DNA of 64,000 bases from Achatina immaculata (Eukaryota > Mollusca > Gastropoda > Stylommatophora > Achatinidae): NCBI GenBank assembly GCA_009760885.1, contig CM019692.1:47065930-47129929 (forward strand). The letters are read 5' to 3'. This document shows, piece after piece, positions 1-11,975 of this stretch. A model generated the notes under the pieces. It was given only the letters and a program-made list of their open reading frames with translations, did no database searches and had not been told where the DNA came from. Numbering within the stretch: position 1 is the stretch's first letter; each line of letters opens with the position of its first letter. A program made the translations under genes and the position numbers.

Positions 1-1550
1 AGTTTAGGAGCATACAGTTTTGCTTATACTTGGGTTCTAAGATGGTCCCATGAATCATGCATGGCTTTTACATCCCACGAATTGTATAGTGCACAATGAC
101 ACATGGTATACCTAGTTAATTTTTATAGTGAGCTTACAAAATAAATTTAATTTTTCTTTTTTTAAAGTGGTGTCTTTGATTTTAAGAACTTTATCACAGA
201 AAGAATAATTTTATCTTTACTTTTAAACTGCAGAGAGTACCACCTCAATTATTGTTACTAGCATCACCCGTATCAGATAAACTCTACTTTGGTGGCTCGA
301 TACAGTGCAGCCCTTTTGAGTCCAGAAAACCACGACTGTTGTACATGGGGTGGAAGCCTTGCTGATGTGAAGGGGCTAGATGATAAAATAGGGTCTGCAA
401 GCTGTCCATGTTGTATGCGAATCTGTACTCGGTCAAAGCACAATGTATCAAGTCAACAATGTAGTTTATTTTCTTACTGTTATCCACAGTCATTCATCAT
501 CATCATCATCATCATCATCATTTTAACCATAGGCAGTGACATCAGATCAAAGGCCGTCATCATTCAGATATGCTTTCATCATAATCTGCATTAGCATTAT
601 TGCTATTTTACTAGAGTAGTCACCATTATCATATTATTAGATTATTATTATAATTATTATATAACTGCTGGGTCTCCTACTTCAGTAGCCGCTGCTGAAG
701 CCAGTATTACTACCATTAAAATGACTATTAGTCCTCCTGTTATTACCACTGGTACTGGCATTTTACCTTGCCAGTTAGAATAATGGTTCTTGAATAGTAA
801 ATTGAATGCAAGAATTGCAGTCACTGTACTGGCTTCTAGACACTGTGAGAAATTCTAATACAGCAGTATTGTTTTTTTCACTTTGTCTTATCCTCCCAAG
901 AAAGCGTGTAAATCCAGAAAAATTGGGCACAAGTTTCCCAGTCCTTTCTTATCTGAATGTGTAAATTATCAGAAGCTTAAAAGGGTAACTGATGTAAAGT
1001 TTTTGAAGCGAAATTTTCAGTGGATTATGTCGGTCAGTTGTATCAGAGTTAATGTCAGCAGGATTTTTCTGTCGGTATTTCCACATATAATAAATTTGTA
1101 AAATGTGTCACAGCTTATCAGTTTGGAATTCAGAAACTGTTGACTTATCATTTACAACAGACAGGAGATTGCATAGAGAAACCAAAACACTGAAAAGAGT
1201 AAGGGAACAGGTCTATCGCCTTGACATAATCTTGAAATATTTTGAAGATTTAATCAGCAACAAAGAAACAGCTGATAAACGTAATATTTTCTCCAGCTGT
1301 GTGTTACTATTGTCCCAGGGAAAAAAAAAGCTATAATGGAAGAATGCATAATAATACAAAATAAAGTGTGAAATAAGGTGCCTGATTTACATTAAAAGTT
1401 AACAAATGAAGTATCGAATGAAGTAAATAAAAACGGGAATGATATAAGATATAGGAACTGCAGAGTCACACCATTACCACAGGTTTCGACTTTGGCTCCC
1501 CCCACCCCTCCTTTTTCTTCCTTATGTCTACTCTTCCAAACCTTAAACAG
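1..1550. other. Dystrophin intron, upstream of exon a
   Basis: AT-rich intronic DNA with a short (CAT)n run near 494-520. No exon with proper splice sites and phase 0 could be recognised. An open frame at 1103-1336 has coiled-coil-like composition but no suitable donor. Confidence 0.6.
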
Positions 1551-1706
1551 AAAGTCTACAAAACCATGAGCGAGTTGAAGCCGGAAGTGGAGGCGGTTCT
1601 GAAGACAGGCCGGCAGATTGTGGAGCGCAAGCAGGTTGACTTTCCAGACTCACTCAGCAAACAGTTGGATGCCATCAAGCAACTTTATAATGAACTTGGC
1701 GCTCAG
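1551..1706 (+). CDS. DMD: Dystrophin exon a: end of spectrin repeat 11
   Basis: Internal exon of a dystrophin orthologue, 156 bp or 52 codons, phase 0 at both ends. The acceptor is CCTTAAACAG before AAA-GTC and the donor is CAG/GTACTA. It encodes helices B and C of a spectrin-type repeat. The blocks VLKTGRQIVERKQ and YNELGAQ closely match the human dystrophin segment VIKTGRQIVQKKQ ... YNELGAK at the end of rod repeat 11 (comparison from memory). In vertebrates, repeats 11-17 are the basic second actin-binding region, which lies under the muscle membrane. The ATG upstream at 1524 lies in intron sequence and is not a start. The upstream exon carrying helix A of repeat 11 lies before the window. 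Confidence 0.93.
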
Positions 1707-3886
1707 GTACTATTCTGTTCTGAAGACGTGCTGCATTCAGAATTGTGAGACTGTTGTCCTAACCATTTTTTTTTTTTCATTTCTGTCTTTGTGTAATTTG
1801 TTTTATTTATTATTTTTTTTTTTACCTTTGTTTCTATGTATATTGGAATGATGTTTTTGATTATCTGTTTGATCCTTATTTGAGTTTTTTTAATGGAATT
1901 TCTGTTATTATTTGACTGAAGTCACACCTTGCTTGATTTTGGTTTTAACAAAACGTTGATTTGATTTTCAGTGTACTTTTTATATAATTCATGGCATGTT
2001 TTAAGTTTAGTCTGCCCTTTCATAGTTTGATTTTTTAAAACAATGTATTCTAAATGTTAAAAAAAAAAGTGTTGAAAACTTGTTTATGGAGACTCTTGAG
2101 CAGAAAGTCATTAAGAATGTGCTTATCCGATAACTGTTAGAGCACATTTACTTGCTGTCTGTAACTTCTATTCACATCAACCTTTACCTGAAACTATATG
2201 AAATATAAGTATACAGCTCTTACATGAAAAAAATTATCTAAGAATGCAAGAGAATGAGCAAACAAACTTACTTGTTTTCAGAGAGGGTGAAGAATTGGGC
2301 ATAGAGGCGTTTCTGACATTCTGCTCTTTTGAGAATGAGAGAGAGATAGAGAGAGAGAGAAATAGAGAGAGTAGCTCAACTCTCAGATCTCTGTGAGTCA
2401 AGAATTATGCCTACTCCTGCAATATTCAGAGACATTAGGATTTTAATAGAGCAAAACACTTCATCTTTATGAGCTGCTTCTATAATGATATAAGCATACA
2501 TTTATGTCATTGTTTAGCTCTGTGCAACAGTTTGCTGCTCACAAATTCAATTAATTTTGCTTTTTTTCCACTCTGTAGAAATTTTTTCCCCCTAAGATTT
2601 AAATCTTAAAAAAGTATTTCACTCTATGAAAGAGTGTTTGTCATAAATATCAGAAACATTCAAAATGAATTCTGTGAACTTGTATACATATACAATTATA
2701 ACTGTGTAACAAGACTGTATATGCTGTGTATTGGTGTAGTATGTGTTATCAGTTATGCACTTGTCTATACAGTACCTATTAGCCTGCACAATATATATAA
2801 GTATATAGTACCCCCTAGCCTGTGCAGTATATATAAATAACAATTGCCAGTAAATCTCATCTAGACATGCCGAGATGTTGCTGTGATGTATGTTATATCT
2901 CATTAATATTGGTTAACCAGCTGAAGATTTCAATATAGCCTGAATATAATTATTTTAGTCAGAAAATAATTATCGATGATTTGCAAGGTAAAAAAAAAGA
3001 ACATTTATGCAGTTTTACGATAATTCTTCATATAAAAGTAGCAAGAAACACTGACTGGCTTATTACAGCTGTTGAGTAGAAATAATGGCTCCATCAGCAG
3101 TCACACACTTCAGTGGGTGTTGGAATGGAAGGTGGAGCACATATGGGAATGCCTGTAGGAATGCCAGTCTCTGATTACAGATTGCAGATATCCATACTTC
3201 ATTATTGAAAGCATAAGAATGCTGTGCCTGCCACATCATCTGCATGAGTGGCTGCTGTTGCATGGAACAGCCATTACAAAATAAGGGACCACAGAGATGC
3301 AGTTCATAAAAAGTGCTTACGTACCAAATGTCTCCAGCAGTTTTTGTGTATTGATGTAGAATCCTGGAGAACATGACCCAAGATCACCTGTTATGCAGTG
3401 TGGACTCTACGACTGGTGCTGTTGATGCAGAAAAAAAAACAACTAATAAAGCTCAAACTGAATGGCAGGCAGGCCAGAAGTAGTCTTACCAGCAAGTGCC
3501 CAGTATGCCACACAAAGAATACATCAGCAGTCTTCTAAACTACCAATTTCCAGCGAATAATTTAGATGAAATATCCTGTGTCTATAGTCGTGTCACATGA
3601 ACAAGGAACAATACAGAATGAGTGAATTTGCCTTAAACTGAACATATGAATTGAGAAATCAAAAAGAGGCTAATGTTTGTGACAGCTGTAAATATGGATA
3701 ATATCGGACATATCGTTTAAATAGGGACATTTATTTTTTAAACCAAATTAGAGATGAAAACATTGGAATAATGAAACAAGGCGAAGTTGAATTTAAAATG
3801 AAATCATTTTTGCTAAAACTTTGTCAGAATATAAAAATGATGGAAACAAACACTGCCTTTATCAGTTTCTTAATAAAGTATACTTG
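1707..3886. other. Dystrophin intron a-b, 5' part
   Basis: Intronic sequence with no exon. It holds a Y-family repeat fragment with a GA-rich tail (about 2270-2375). It also holds a minus-strand open frame at 3063-3374 whose product I do not recognise. Confidence 0.6.
2270..2375 (+). repeat. Y-family dispersed repeat with GA tail
   Basis: Sequence of the type GAGAGGGTGAAGAATTGGGCA ... GACATTCTGCTC, followed by a GAGAGA-rich tail. Related copies occur at about 24955, 54405, 56030 and 56160 on + and at 17565 and 18475 on -. The family is unnamed and short, perhaps a SINE or a LINE 3' end. Confidence 0.5.
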
Positions 3887-4327
3887 GAGGTACACTTTAT
3901 TGTAGGTACATTTTATCATAGGCACACTTTATTGTAAGCACACTTTATCGTAGGAAAACTTTATTGTAGGCACACTTTATCGTAGGCACACTTTATCATA
4001 GGCACACTTTATTGTATGCACACTTTATCATAGGCACACTTTATTGTAGGCACACTTTATTGTAGGAAAACATTATCGTAGGCACACTTTATCATAGGCA
4101 CACTTTATTGTATGCACACTTTATCATAGGCACACTTTATTGTAGGCACACTTTACTGTAGGAAAACATTATCGTAGGCACACTTTATCGTAGGCACACA
4201 TTATTGTAGGAAAACTTTATCGTAGGCACACTTTATCATAGGCACACTTTATTGTAGGAAAACTTTATCGTAGGCATACTTTATTGTATGCACACTTTAT
4301 CGTAGGTACACTTTATCATAGGTACAC
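3887..4327. repeat. 16-bp minisatellite, about 27 copies
   Basis: Tandem array of the unit TAGGCACACTTTATCG with frequent C/T variation at the last positions (TCG, TTG, TCA) and a recurring AGGAAAAC variant. It lies in the intron between exons a and b. Confidence 0.9.
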
Positions 4328-4771
4328 AGTATAATATTCTAAGTTGGTTTGTCAGGTGACAGTCAGGCATTTGCCTGTTCTGAATCACAGAGTATGATTA
4401 GGGTAAGGAGAATGGTAAAATGTTTCAACTTACTGTCCAGACTTAAGCTTATAGCTTAAGCGTATATTGTGGGCTGAGTTAAATGAAGAAGTGTGTCATA
4501 AGATAAGATTCTTAGTAGTAATTATTTATTACTTGCCCCCCCCCCCACTTTTTTTTTTTTTTTTTTTTGGAGAAATCGTTGTTGTTGTTCTATAGGACTG
4601 TTCAAATTTGATAGATAAAATCATATTTTTAGTTCCTCTACTGTCAGTTATTTGGATGGGCTTTGGCTTGTAACTTTCATAAAGTAGAAAAATTCTACAT
4701 GTTATAAAATACTACATTTTAATCATTTTAGATCATCCTTGACATGCTGTCCTCTATCCCCCTGTTTTCAG

Positions 4772-4939
4772 ATCAAACAAAATAAGGCAGACCTCGAGAA
4801 AGCTCTGAAACTCTCCAAGAAACTGAGGAAAGAGCTTTCATTGGTCAGTGAGTTTGTTGTCGCAACCAATCAAGCGCTGGACGAGAAAGAAGAAAAGAGA
4901 GACAAAAGAAACTTGGAGGAGGAGCTGAGTTTTATTTCT
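4772..4939 (+). CDS. DMD: Dystrophin exon b: repeat 12, helix A
   Basis: Internal exon of 168 bp (56 codons), phase 0/0, acceptor CTGTTTTCAG and a consensus donor GTGAGT. It encodes a long charged helix. LEKALKLSKKLRKELSLVSE aligns with human LEKCLKLSRKMRKEMNVLTE, which directly follows the segment encoded by exon a, so order and adjacency agree with dystrophin. The helix-A tryptophan usual in spectrin repeats (human TEW) is Phe here (SEF). The exon ends in an acidic and basic stretch (DEKEEKRDKRNLEEE), typical of the hydrophilic loop to helix B. The ATG at 4739 is intronic. Confidence 0.95.
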
Positions 4940-5339
4940 GTGAGTTGCATGTGGGGTTTATGCCTTCTTATGCTTTATACAACAGAAAGGTTTGTTAATA
5001 TGTCCACTCTCTTGTTTAAAGTTGAACATTTTTTTTATCTTTTGTTGTTAAAAAGCAGGAAGTCGGAAAAAAGCCTCTTTCATCCTCAGTATTTTAAATT
5101 AGAAAAGGGCAGCAACTCATAATGAGCCATAGCATCTACCACCATTATCATCACTTTGGACATACATGGCAGACAGATGTGATCTTGGCAAACAATGTTT
5201 TTATTTAACTACACAAAAGACTATGAGTACTGTTTCCTTCTGTATGTCATTGGTGTAGTAAGCTTTAGTGTGTGTTACATACTACATCTTTTCTTTTTAA
5301 TTCTTCTTCTTCATTGTTCATTTTCATATACTCAGCTTT

Positions 5340-5640
5340 CTAAGTAGGGAGTTGGGTTGCAAGGAGGTCTTCATAGGGACCCCAGATTTTCTCCTCCATG
5401 CTTCTCACTTGGGGCCATACCTGGGCTCTGAGGTCTCTGTATGTAAGTGCAGGTCTGGAGTATGTGCTCGGGGGTCTGGGGGCCATCTTGGCACATGCAG
5501 TGGGCTCTTGGTACAGCCTTTTTCTTGTGGAGATGAGCATTTAGTCTGCAGTGTTGGGTTAATAGTCTGAAGATTGTTGTTTCTTAGTGTGGGGTCATGT
5601 GGGTCTGCTGTCTGTCCTCTTGCTCCAGGACCCTTCATTT
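5340..5640 (-). mobile_element. LINE 3' end fragment, group F
   Basis: The minus strand carries a decayed C-terminal LINE peptide in two overlapping frames: PQTPEHILQTC in one and YRDLRAQVWPQ ... EEKIWGPYEDL in another. This is the zinc-knuckle-like tail seen at the end of many invertebrate LINE reverse-transcriptase ORFs (TPEHILQ-C ... LR ... WP). At least one frameshift separates the two halves, so it is a relic. A related relic lies at 57180-57420. Confidence 0.6.
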
Positions 5641-6174
5641 ATGCGACTTAAAGTTAAATTCAAATTTTTAAAGCAAAATTTTAATCACTGGGTTACTTGT
5701 ATAATTGACATATGTGCCGGTCAGGCATACTTGCTGTACTTGGGAGTTTTCTTTAAAATAGCAACTAAGATAGTTTTTAAAAATCTGTTTCTGAACATGC
5801 AGTGAACAGAGATGAGAATACCGGACAATATGGGATATGTAAAATAGGAAATATTTAGATGGCCCAACTGAAGAATAAGATTGCCAGGACAAATTCTTAA
5901 AATACAGGACTGCCCCATGTAATGTGGGATGGTTGGTAGTTTTATTTTAGTTTCAAATCTACAGTTCTTGACAGCCTAGATGTAAAGTTTTCTGTATGTT
6001 GAGCATATTTTGAGTATGTGTTCAGGATTCAATACTCCCTGTCAACTTGTTATTCAGTTATGTGCTCTTTCTGTTCTGCTAAATGTGCATTTGGTTTTAT
6101 ACCGTCATTTGTTGTGATATAGAAAATGACATAACGGTGGAATTTTTATGTATCAAATGCATATCTGTTGCCAG

Positions 6175-6357
6175 ATTACACAGGAGGAAGTTGCCAGAAA
6201 GGAGCCCCTGTTGACTTCAGTCCATGACCTCATACACCAGCTCCAGGAACTCTCTGATGAGGTGGATGTGTCGGAATCGAGAGAGCAGGCATACAGAGTC
6301 AGTCAGGACATTCATGAGCTGTCTCAGAGACTGACCAGGAGAAAAACAAAAGTCCAG
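6175..6357 (+). CDS. DMD: Dystrophin exon c: repeat 12, helices B-C
   Basis: Internal exon of 183 bp (61 codons), phase 0/0, acceptor TTGCCAG and donor CAG/GTTGGA. Its product is an all-helical, glutamine- and glutamate-rich segment with heptad spacing (VHDLIHQLQELSDEV, then YRVSQDIHELSQRLTRRK). By position it completes spectrin repeat 12 started by the previous exon. Similarity to human is weak here, so the assignment rests on position, phase and coiled-coil character. The start codon at 6148 lies in the intron and is not used. Confidence 0.88.
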
Positions 6358-6935
6358 GTTGGATTACACTTTTTTGCAGTTTGACTTTCTGAAAATAAGT
6401 AAAGGAATGTTCATTTTAACGCTTTCAGGGGTTGGTTTAGAGATTTGCGGATACATCTTAAACTTCATGGCTTCTGCTTCATGCGCTTTCATTAGTCAGC
6501 ATAATATATTTTTAACTACAAAATTTGGGCCTAAATAACATCTGGAATTAAATAAATCAGCAGGTCTATGAAGAGAACAGCCTCGAGAAGGTGAAATTTT
6601 AAAACTTGTATAGTTTATGTAATGTTAGAAACGCATGAAAATCATTTGAATTATAAAGAGTTAATAACAGAGTAACGTATTTTTTGCTATTGTTCATTTA
6701 TATTGAAGTAAGAGACTTAGGTTTTTGTACTTTTTTTTGTAGAATTATTTAAAGTGTTGAAAATTTTTAAGCATAAATTAGTATATGGGATATAATCAGC
6801 ATTTAGAAGCAGTAAATTTCAACTGAATATAATGTAATAAAATAGGAAATAGGAGTATAGAGAAAATGAGTAGAACAACAAACAAAGTGTGAGCTAGAGA
6901 AGGTAGACGTAAAATCCCTGTTTCCATGCCATTAA

Positions 6936-7610
6936 CTCTTCCTGTGCCCAGAAAAAAAAATGCAGACATTCCCGTCAGTGCCACACAAAAATCGTGGGTC
7001 TTGATATGTATAGGGGATATAGTTGTAAAAGTGAATTTACAAAGTATTTCCACTTTAAAAGTATACATATTATGCATGAAAATAGTTGCAAATGTAATAA
7101 GATTTCATAAATGAAGAGTTTTTTAGGAAAAAAGTAGTAGTGTGATGATTTTAGCTGATAATTGTGTAGTGGTTACCATCGGCAATGCCTGGATGTACAA
7201 TGTTTACCATTGGTGATTTCCAGATCTACTTAAATTTTCATCCGATCTTGTCGTGCGGTGGCATTCTCACTAAAATAATGTCTGAAATAACTACTTCTCC
7301 AGTCCATTTAATAGGTCCAGATGTACTTGGGGTACATTCAGGAACAGTGGTCAGGTCATAGGACATGTCCTTATGCCTCCAAAATCACAATAAATACTGG
7401 AATTTCTCCAGTAAAACATCTATTTCGCTTGGTTGTTAGCCACGCTTTAGATTGAACTATGAAAGGTCACCAGACATACGCAGATAAATCATGTACAGTA
7501 AAAAGTTTTACAATAGTTTTACATTGCAACGAAACAAAGTCGCTGTAACAAACATGGCAGTCACTAGACTAACAGAAGTTGTCGCGATATCGACTGTGGC
7601 AGGGAAAGAG
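6936..7610. mobile_element. TTAA-flanked MITE, copy 1
   Basis: A 675-bp element bounded by TTAA on both sides (6932-6935 and 7611-7614). It has imperfect terminal inverted repeats: CTCTTCCTGTGCC at the left, and GGCAGGGAAAGAG at the right, which reads CTCTTTCCCTGCC on the other strand. It shares almost its whole length with 13528-14211. No transposase frame is visible. TTAA targets are characteristic of the piggyBac superfamily, so a non-autonomous piggyBac-like element is the best guess. Confidence 0.7.
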
Positions 7611-7665
7611 TTAAGGCATATTGGGGATACGTTGTTGGGCCCTTATTTCAAGACTGTCAGCACAT

Positions 7666-7770
7666 GAAAGTGTGATGTGGTCAGTATCACACATGGCAAC
7701 ATTTACCTTCTCAGATTTCTCTGGTATCCATTTTTAAAGGCGGGTGAACACCGGGGCCTTTTTGTAAGCT
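7666..7770 (-). mobile_element. SINE fragment, second subfamily
   Basis: On the minus strand this matches the body of the SINE at 57541-57800 (CCAGAGAAATCTG ... GTAAATGTTGCCATG ... TGATACTGACCACATCACAC). The tRNA-like head is missing, so it is a truncated copy. Confidence 0.55.
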
Positions 7771-7971
7771 TTAGAAGCTTCTGTCGTATATCTCGGAACA
7801 AACTACGGAAAAAAAAAAGTGTTCATGAAACTATATTAGAGCTAATTTCTGAGAGCAAAGATTATTGTATTAAAGTGACAGCATTTTTATCACAGGAACT
7901 ACAAGCATTGTTAGATAAAAACTAGTGAGGAGAAAGGACTTAGTTTAAATAAAAAAAGACGGAAGATGGGA

Positions 7972-8560
7972 AACTGAAATAAGGAGTAGAATAGCCCAGG
8001 CCAAGTCAGCATTTATGAAAATGAAAAACACCGTGCAATAATGCTCTCTTGATGAATGCTAGAAAGTGTTATTCAGTGTTACACCAAACCCGTATTGTTG
8101 TATGGATGCGAGGCATGGGCAGTAACCAAGAGCACTCAAAATCTGCTGGAAGCAGCGGAGATGCAATTCCTGAGAAGAATGATGAGAGTAGAATGGACAG
8201 CCAAGAAAACAAAAGAAGAGGTTCTAAGCGAGTCTGGGTAAAAGAGAGAAAATGTGATAAGATTCAGAACATGACAGTCCAGATCTGTAGGACATGTTTT
8301 ATAAAGAGGCAAACTGGAACAACTAGTGACAACAGGAAAACTGGAGGGAATATATAAATGGGCAAAAAGGGATAGAGGAAGACAAATACAACAGTATACT
8401 TGATGGACTAAAAGAGCATGGTCCAACACATGTCTGATTAAAAGAGTAAAGGATAGATGGAAATCTGTGATGACCAATGCCCGACTGCCATGGGCCAGGG
8501 AAAAACAAGAGCTGATCAGGACTAATCCCACCTATCGACTGCTGCTCCTGGTAACAGTCT
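7972..8560 (+). mobile_element. LINE 3' end, group E (degraded)
   Basis: Relic of a LINE reverse-transcriptase C-terminus. Recognisable pieces are AQAKSAF-like sequence near 7995, then YTKPVLLYGCEAWAVTKSTQ and EAAEMQFLRRMMRVEWTAKK in the frame at 8056-8241, followed by frame-broken remnants. Related copies lie at 16070, 22608, 29080, 47640 (minus) and 58515. It is 5' truncated. Confidence 0.75.
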
Positions 8561-8644
8561 CAGGCTGACTGATAGGGTAGGATTTGCCCTGGTCCATGTG
8601 TGTTATTTTTGCTAATTAAATGGAGTAGGTTGAGAATTTTTTTT

Positions 8645-8760
8645 TTCTTTTGGAGCTCACAATGGGTGTTGTAGCAAGCCATCATGATCTACTCCCGATC
8701 AGGCATGATGCCGTGTTCTAACTTCTTCACAGCTTTGGCTGATAAGAACATTCTGCTCAT
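8645..8760 (-). repeat. X-family fragment
   Basis: Read on the minus strand, it matches the head of the X repeat (TTTGCAGCCGATGCTGTGAAG-type sequence followed by a CATGATGG-like stretch). It sits directly between group E and group A LINE relics. Weak match. Confidence 0.35.
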
Positions 8761-8766
8761 TGTTCT

Positions 8767-10030
8767 ATGGAGATTAAACAAGAAGTGGGGCACATCACTG
8801 TACACACAGCAGTCAATGCATTATGGAGAAAAACAAAACATGAAAATATCATTGCCATATATGACCACATATTTGTACTTAGACAAATATTAGAACAGGC
8901 AAATGAGTGGCGTAGCACAACATATGCATTATTCATAGATTTTGAGAAAGCCTTTGACAGTGTCAACAGAGATGCACTGTGGAAAATCCTAAGATGGCAT
9001 AGCCTCCCCCATAAAATAGTTAATGTAATCAAAGCCCTATACGAGGGTTTTCAGTGCAAAGTTATCTGTGGAGAACATACCTCCAGCAGCTTTAGGGTAC
9101 AAACAGGAGTGAAACAGGGATGTGTACTATCACCAACATTATTTATCTTGGCAGTAGACTGGTTAATGAAGGAGGCAACATCAGACAAACGCAGAGGATT
9201 ACAATGGACCCTTGACACAGTGCTGGAGGACCTTGACTTTGCGGACGACATTTGTCTATTATCAAGCAGTCACAAAGATATGCAATTTAAAATAAACAAG
9301 CTAACTCAGAATGCAGACAACATAGGACTAAAGATCAACGTAGGAAAGACAAAGTTAATGAAGCAAAATGTGAACAACAGAAATGTACTCAGAGTAGATA
9401 ACAAGTTAGTGGAGGAGGTCAACGAATTTGTATACCTTGGCAGCAGAGTAGTAGAAAATGGAGACAGCACAGAGGACATCAACAGCAGACTTACTAGAGC
9501 AAACCAGGCTTTTGCAATGCTGCAGACTATATGGAAATAAAAAAAACTAAGCATAAATATGAAAATCAGGATATTTAAGAGTAATGTTCTAAGTGTACTA
9601 CTCTATGGAAGTGAATGCTGGAAAATCACCAAAACAATAGAAAACAAGTTGAATTCTTTCCAGACTAAATGTTTACAAAGAATTAGAAAAATATTTTGGC
9701 CAAACACCATAAGAAATAACATCTTATTAGCAGAAATGCAGATGAAAACACTGACAACAATTATTGAGGAAAGACGCTGGCGATGGTTGGGACATGTGCT
9801 CCGAATGACTGACAACTCACTACCAAAAATAGCACTAAGATGGACACCACAGGGGAGCAGAAGTAAGGGTAGACCAAAAGAGACATGGAGAAGAACAACA
9901 GAAAGGATGTTGAGCAATAGAGGGCTCACCTGGGCAAGAGCAGAAAAAAAGGCAAAGGACAGGCATTTGTGGAAAACCCTTGCAGAAGCCCCATGTTCCC
10001 TGGGCACTTAAGGTTCAGAGAGAGAGAGAT
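8767..10030 (+). mobile_element. LINE group A: reverse transcriptase, one in-frame stop
   Basis: Most complete retroelement here. From about 8866 the frame reads as a non-LTR reverse transcriptase: motif A FIDFEKAFDSVNR, motif B GVKQGCVLSPTLFIL, catalytic FADD in LDFADDICLLSS, motif D INVGKTKLM and a YLGS block. The frame stops at TAA 9538-9540 but continues in the same frame at 9541-10011 with the C-terminal region (LYGSECWKITKTIENK, WRWLGHVLRM, GRPKETWRRT). A single C-to-A change (TCA to TAA) would explain the stop. The endonuclease and 5' end are missing. The 3' end runs into a short GA repeat. The clade is not certain. Confidence 0.88.
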
Positions 10031-10064
10031 ATGGAGTAAGGTGAAGGAACATTGTTAATAGAGC

Positions 10065-10658
10065 CAATTTCTTATATTATCTTATATTCTTCCCGTGCCG
10101 TTAGACGTCACATAGGGCTCACAAAGTAGTTCGCCAATTTTTCCTGTCTTCGGCGAGTCTTTCAACCTCAACAAAGGATTTTATGCCTGTTAACTTGGCC
10201 TCTCTTAATAATGTCCTCTTCAGAGTTTCACGCGGTCTGCCCCTTTTTCTTCGGCCTGTTGTGTTCCACTTGATATCTTGTTTTGGGATTCTCTGATCAT
10301 TTCTTCTCATCAAGTGACCAACATATGTCCATCTCCTTTTCCTGATAACCTGTGAGACTGGTTGTTGTTCAGTCATCTGTCTTATCTCTGCATTGTTTTT
10401 GAATTCATTCTACTTGATGCCGAGTATTTTCCTTAGGCATTTGTTTTCAAAAGAGTCTAATTTCTTTTCTATTTCTTTAGTTGTTTTCCAGCTTTCGCAT
10501 GCATAAATGAGGGTGGATATTACATTTGAATTGAATAGTCTTAACTTGGTTTTTGTGCTTATAACTTTTGAATTCCATATGTTCTCAAGATTCTTGAAGA
10601 TTGATGCTGCTTTTGCAATTCTGATCCTAACTTCCTTTCTAGAATATAATATGGTCAA
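10065..10658 (-). mobile_element. LINE 3' end, group B, copy 1
   Basis: The minus strand encodes two frame-adjacent pieces: IRIAKAASIFKNLENIWNSK ... LIYACESWKTTKEIEKK at 10410-10658, and RKRRWTYVGHLMRRNDQRIP ... RKRGRPRETLKRTLLREAKL at 10119-10376. They are separated by an in-frame stop. It matches 39850-40430 closely. The 3' tail is ATAAG-rich. It is a 5'-truncated LINE of a different group from A and E. Confidence 0.85.
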
Positions 10659-11249
10659 GGTATAAAATAGGCTGCATGTGGAAGTGTATACTTATAAATA
10701 GACTCACTCACAGAAAAAAGTTTTATATAGTATTATGTGGAAAAAAAATGTGAAATAATCTTGAACATCAAAGGGAACTCTTTGCTACCAACTTGTCCTG
10801 CATTGTCTTGTATCCTTCCTCATATACCTTTCAGTACTGAGGGGACAAATAGACATCTTGATAGGGCTCAGTGATTTGCTTCATATAATGGGATATTTAA
10901 GTTTTCTGTAATATCCTCCCTCCTCCTCCTCTCACATAGGTGACCTCTGCCTGCGTTTGCTACAGTTTTTTGTGTGAATGTTTTCTGTGGTATGCTGTCT
11001 GGCATTAGTTGTGTAACATGGCCAAACCATTTGACTTATTGCTTCCAGGCTAGTGTAATACTGGTGTTTATCCAACATTGGAGGAGTTCAGTAAACATAG
11101 GGGTATATATATATATTTTTTTTTTCGTATTCTGTCTGAAAGTTAAGTGCCTGTTTACAGGATTAAACCACATGTGATATCTTATCTTCCCTTCATTTCC
11201 TCCCCTCAGCAAAGAAATATGAAAAAATTCTCTTCTTTATCTGATGCAG

Positions 11250-11405
11250 GAAGAAACTATGACAATGGAGACCCAGTTTGTGGAGTTCCAGACCCAGATT
11301 ATGAAGATCAAAGAGTGGCTGGGCCGAGCTGAGGCTATTGTGGGGTCCCATAGCAGACTGTCTGAACAACAACAGCGACTGACTCCACACAGAGAAACTA
11401 TCAAG
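11250..11405 (+). CDS. DMD: Dystrophin exon d: repeat 13, helix A
   Basis: Internal exon of 156 bp (52 codons), phase 0/0, acceptor CTGATGCAG and donor AAG/GTCATT. The product carries the spectrin-repeat helix-A signature with its conserved tryptophan (IMKIKEWLGRAEAIV), matching human dystrophin VDHITKWIIQADTLL in repeat 13. It follows a 4.9-kb intron that holds a LINE reverse-transcriptase copy, several LINE 3' ends and one MITE. The polypyrimidine tract is short but acceptable. Confidence 0.92.
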
Positions 11406-11644
11406 GTCATTTTTCATTATCTGTGATACATGGAGTAGCTTTCGTCATACCTGATGAATTGAATAATTAGTTCATCATCTTTAATTATGCTGCTTCATTA
11501 GTTTCATCACCTGTGATAATATGAACCATCAGTCTCAACTCCTGCAAAATGCCATATCGTTAATTTCATATTTATGATACACTGGACAATATGAAGTTCA
11601 TTTCTAAGGTAAAAAGTAGAATTCTGACCGAAAACTAGTGGCGA

Positions 11645-11975
11645 GTTGGATAGTTTGTACAAATCCTCCTAAAAGTCAACTGTTAAAAACAGTAGCTGGT
11701 TTCAAGTTTATCTGGATCTCTTCTAAACTCTACTGATTACATGTCTATCAGTTGGATAGTTTGTACAAATCCTCCTAAAAGTCAGCTGTTAAAAGCAGTA
11801 GCTGGTTTCAAGTTTATCTAGATCTCTTCTAAACTCTACTGATTACATGTCTATCAGTTGGATAGTTTGTACAGATCTCTTCTAAATTCTACTGATTGCA
11901 TGTCTATCAGTTGGATAGTTTGTACAGATCTCTTCTAAACTCTACTGATTACATGTCTATCAGTTGGATAACTTG
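11645..11975. repeat. 106/53-bp tandem repeat
   Basis: The motif GTTGGATAGTTTGTACA recurs at 11645, 11751, 11857, 11910 and 11963. Spacing is 106, 106, 53 and 53 bp, so the later units are exactly half length and lack the CCTCCTAAAAGTC ... AAGTTTATC segment. Confidence 0.9.

Noticed and set aside
1103..1336. Additional upstream dystrophin exon with coiled-coil composition
   Set aside because: No convincing acceptor, the only possible donor would give phase 1 unlike all other exons, and no match to repeat 11 helix A.
3063..3374. Minus-strand frame of 103 codons as a gene or transposase
   Set aside because: No recognisable motif, no splice or promoter context, and the length is compatible with chance.
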